Assembly (NCBI GenBank): GCA_017447265.1
Contig: JAFSOA010000001.1
Span: 124,001 to 188,000 of the forward strand
DNA from: Bacteroidales bacterium
GTDB lineage: Bacteria; Bacteroidota; Bacteroidia; Bacteroidales; UBA932
Length of the DNA stretch: 64,000 nucleotides
Direction: 5' to 3'
Below the pieces are notes generated by a model. It was not told the DNA's origin and searched no databases. It saw only the letters and a list, made by a program, of their open reading frames with translations. A program made the translations under genes and the position numbers. Below are positions 61,439-64,000 of this stretch, piece by piece; position 1 is the stretch's first letter, and each line of letters starts with the position of its first letter.

Positions 61439-62596
61439 ATGAAAAAAATCTTCTTCATAGCTTTGGCGGCATGTCTCTGCACCCTGGCCACCGCACAGGT
61501 CGACCAGGGCAGGGACCTGTCCAGATATGCCGATGACAAGTTCAGCATCGACGACCAGTACCGCGTGGCCGAGCCCTATCAGACGGTCACGGTGGCACCG
61601 GTCAGGAACCGGCGGATCAAGAACGTCATCGTGATGATCGGCGACGGCATGGGCCTGGAACAGGTCAGCGTGGGCTGGGTGCTCAACGGCGGCCATCTCA
61701 ACATGGACAACTGCCACGTGACGGGTTTTTCCCGCACCTACACCGTGGACTCGCTCATCACGGACTCCTGCGCCGGTGGCAGCGCCCTGGCGACGGGCGT
61801 CAAGACCCGTTACGGCTACATGGGCTGCGACCCGGAAGGCCATCCGGTGGCCAGCCTGCTGCATGACGCGCAGCGGAAAGGCATGAAGACGGGCGTCGCC
61901 GTCACCTGCCGCATCAACGATGCGACCCCCATCGACTTCGTGGGCCACAGCACCGACCGCCACGATGAGGCCGGCATCGCCGCCCAGTATGTCGACAGCG
62001 GCGTCGATTTCCTGACCGGCGGCGGCATCAAGTTCTGGCAGAACCGCGCGGACGGCCGCGACCTGGTACAGGAAATGAAAGACCGCGGCTACAGTTTCGT
62101 CGACAATCTCGACGATTTGCATCAAGTGAAGGAAGGCAAGCTCCTGGGCCTGTTCGCACCCTTGGAGATGGAGCCTGCGCTCGACCGCGGCCCCGTCCTG
62201 GAGGACTGCGCCATGAAAGCCATCGAACTGCTCGACAACCGCAAGGGCTTCTTCCTGATGATTGAGGGCTCCAGCATCGACGACTGGTGCCACCGCCACA
62301 AGCTGGGCCACATGGCCGAGGAACTGTTCGACTTCGACCGGACGGTGGGCAAGGTGCTCGAGTGGGCGGAGAAAGACGGCCATACGCTCGTGATCATCAC
62401 GGCCGACCATGCGACCGGCGGCCTGACGCTGCTGGGCGGAAGCCTGGAGAAGCGTTCGGCCAAGGTGCATTTTTCGACCAAGGGCCATAACGGCATCCTG
62501 GTTCCCGTCTTTGCCTACGGGCCTCATGCCGATGCCTTCTCCGGCGTGTATGAAAACGCGGAGCTGGCTGCCCGGATCCGGCGCCTGATGAAATGA
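61439..62596 (+). CDS. Alkaline phosphatase
   Basis: 385 residues; signal peptide MKKIFFIALAACLCTLATAQ. VIVMIGDGMGLEQ supplies a metal-binding Asp, TDSCAGGSALATG the nucleophile Ser at about 110, and IITADHATGGL the late Asp/His ligands. Short for the family. It sits 9 bp after the GH2 gene in the same operon, so the locus may handle a phosphorylated glycan or take phosphate from the sugar. Confidence 0.9.
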   Translation: MKKIFFIALAACLCTLATAQVDQGRDLSRYADDKFSIDDQYRVAEPYQTVTVAPVRNRRIKNVIVMIGDGMGLEQVSVGWVLNGGHLNMDNCHVTGFSRTYTVDSLITDSCAGGSALATGVKTRYGYMGCDPEGHPVASLLHDAQRKGMKTGVAVTCRINDATPIDFVGHSTDRHDEAGIAAQYVDSGVDFLTGGGIKFWQNRADGRDLVQEMKDRGYSFVDNLDDLHQVKEGKLLGLFAPLEMEPALDRGPVLEDCAMKAIELLDNRKGFFLMIEGSSIDDWCHRHKLGHMAEELFDFDRTVGKVLEWAEKDGHTLVIITADHATGGLTLLGGSLEKRSAKVHFSTKGHNGILVPVFAYGPHADAFSGVYENAELAARIRRLMK

Positions 62597-62627
62597 AATA
62601 CATCCACAACACAATAAATCTTGACTT

Positions 62628-64000
62628 ATGAAATGCTTTAAATGTCTATTGCTTTCGCTGTCGATTCTTTTCGCATGCAACGTCCATGCGCAGAACCTGA
62701 CGGTGAAAGGAACGATTACGGACGGGAGCAACGGCGACCCGGTTCCGTTTGCATCGGTCGTCGTCAAAGGCATGACGATCTGGACTACCTCCGACGCGGA
62801 TGGCCGATATGTCATCGAGGCGCCGGCCAACGCTGTCTTTACCGTGTCCTGCCTGGGTTACAAGGAGGCCGAAATTGAGGTCAACGGCCGCGCCGCCCTC
62901 GATATCGTCCTGTACCAGGATCTCGACGTGCTGAACGAAGCCGTCGTCATCGGTTACGGTGTGCAGCAGAAGAAACTCCTCACCGGTTCGACCATCCAGG
63001 TCAAGGGTGACGAGCTGGCAAAACTCAGCACCACCTCGACCCTCGGCGCCCTGCAGAGCCAGAGCCCGGGCGTTTCCATCACCCAGAATTCCGGCCAGCC
63101 GGGCCGTGGCTACAAAGTCAACATCCGCGGTATCGGTACGGTGGGTGACTCGGAGCCGCTGTATGTCATCGACGGTGTGGCCGGCGGTGACATCAACGTG
63201 CTGAACCCGAACGACATCGAGTCGGTCGATATCTTGAAGGACGCTGCTTCCGCCGCCATCTACGGTGCCCGCGCCGCGAACGGTGTGGTGCTGGTGACCA
63301 CCAAGCAGGGCAAGGAAGGCCGCGTGATCGTTTCCTACGACGGTTACTACGGCGGCCAGTACATCGCCCGGATGCCCGATATGGTCGACGCCCAGGAATA
63401 CATGCTGCTCTACAACCTCGCCCGCAAGAACTCGGGCGTGAAAGAGGTGGACTTTGCCTCCGTATTGCCTTCGAATCTCTACCAGTCCATCATGAACGGC
63501 AGCTGGAAAGGCACCAACTGGGTGGAAGAGATGTACAACAAGGGCGCGATGACGACGAACCATTCCCTGAACGTGGCCGGCGGTTCGGCGGACCACAAGT
63601 TCTCGATGGGTCTCTCCTACACGGGCCAGGACGGTATCCTCGGCTGGAACAAGATCGAACCCATGAACGCGAAGTATCGCCGCTACACCTTCCGCATCAA
63701 CACGGACAACGTGGCCATCAAGCGCGGCAACCTCGATATCCTCAAGTTCGGCGAGACGCTCAACTTCAGCTACGGCGAGAACAGCGGCATCGGTGAGGGT
63801 GACATCTATGAGAGTTCCCTCCACGACGCCATCGGCGCTACCCCGCTTCTGCCGGTCTATGACACCGACGCCTCCGGCAACATCACCGGTTTCTACGATG
63901 AGGCCGCCCGTGACCAATACGGCTGGAAGTTCTTCAGCGATTCCAAGCACCCGATCGGCCTGGACTACTACAACCGCGGCCGCAACAAGGAGAAATTCTA
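62628..64000 (+). CDS. SusC/RagA TonB-linked outer membrane protein (cut by window edge)
   Basis: The first 457 codons, from ATG 62628 (MKCFKCLLLSLSILFACNVHAQ). A carboxypeptidase-like regulatory domain comes first (LTVKGTITDG, CLGYKEAEIEV), then a TonB box region (LNEAVVIGYGVQQKK) and the plug domain (TLGALQSQSPGVSI, RGIGTVGDSEPLYVIDG, DAASAAIYGARAANGVVLVTT). The barrel begins near residue 230. Import of oligosaccharide for the ROK-GH2 operon. A SusD partner would be expected just outside the window. Confidence 0.95.
   Translation, partial: MKCFKCLLLSLSILFACNVHAQNLTVKGTITDGSNGDPVPFASVVVKGMTIWTTSDADGRYVIEAPANAVFTVSCLGYKEAEIEVNGRAALDIVLYQDLDVLNEAVVIGYGVQQKKLLTGSTIQVKGDELAKLSTTSTLGALQSQSPGVSITQNSGQPGRGYKVNIRGIGTVGDSEPLYVIDGVAGGDINVLNPNDIESVDILKDAASAAIYGARAANGVVLVTTKQGKEGRVIVSYDGYYGGQYIARMPDMVDAQEYMLLYNLARKNSGVKEVDFASVLPSNLYQSIMNGSWKGTNWVEEMYNKGAMTTNHSLNVAGGSADHKFSMGLSYTGQDGILGWNKIEPMNAKYRRYTFRINTDNVAIKRGNLDILKFGETLNFSYGENSGIGEGDIYESSLHDAIGATPLLPVYDTDASGNITGFYDEAARDQYGWKFFSDSKHPIGLDYYNRGRNKEKF

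Noticed and set aside
59468..62830. Minus-strand open frame of 1120 codons opposite the GH2 and phosphatase genes
   Set aside because: Antisense shadow: the plus strand has three well-supported genes with signal peptides and catalytic motifs.

Overview
The window comes from a moderately GC-rich member of the Bacteroidales (phylum Bacteroidota). The evidence is promoters of the Bacteroides sigma-factor type (TTTG, about 19-20 bp, then TAnnTTTG), a SusC/RagA TonB-linked porin, the gliding-family lipoprotein GldH, an RND pump followed by a PG0541-type small protein, BACON and GH26 domains, and a DUF3109 gene. I cannot place it below order from sequence alone.

Layout. 1-4640: a HAD hydrolase start, an aldo/keto reductase-ferredoxin, a membrane polyferredoxin and an OmpA-like surface protein. 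4669-4753: tRNA-Leu(UAA). 4754-16133: an accretion of islands on the 3' end of this tRNA. Its 3' end is repeated at 11928 and 16114, with a degenerate copy at 5013. The cargo is an acyltransferase plus two-permease efflux operon with a divergent AraC regulator, then an AT-rich defence-like segment (RloB/AAA ATPase, a deoxyribosyltransferase-like protein, an AbiEi antitoxin broken by an in-frame stop). I find no integrase or mobilization gene. 16178-24109: a seven-gene minus-strand operon with a LytTR two-component pair, DUF2490, DUF4956, VTC domain, a small secreted protein and a 1118-residue lipoprotein with six Ig-like repeats and a Cthe_2159-type carbohydrate-binding domain. 24402-29318: a GH26 mannanase lipoprotein, a small amphipathic protein, an M28 peptidase, acyl carrier protein and acyltransferase. 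29467-35291: a TolC-HlyD-RND efflux operon.

35349-53609 is mostly housekeeping: thioredoxin, polyprenyl synthase, TrmB, GldH, a PSP1/RicT protein, DNA polymerase III delta', HemW, a fumarate reductase cytochrome b gene without its partner subunits, PyrH, ribosome recycling factor, an alanine/sodium symporter, a U32 protein and a TPR protein. 53610-55383: an intergenic stretch with a possible gene remnant, an acyloxyacyl-hydrolase-like outer membrane protein and tRNA-Asn. 55466-64000: a carbohydrate-use locus with a histidine phosphatase, a XylR-like regulator, and a divergent ROK kinase, GH2 exo-glucosaminidase-like enzyme, alkaline phosphatase and SusC operon that runs off the end.

The strongest unusual signal is at the tRNA-Leu island. 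Two right-end modules (4862-5026 and 11777-11941) share four GGTCAC boxes at offsets 0, 10, 30 and 40, each exactly 111 bp before an att-like core. The second cargo has its own subterminal inverted repeat, ATTGGCGACA. This looks like tandem cis-mobilizable elements that rely on a recombinase encoded elsewhere.
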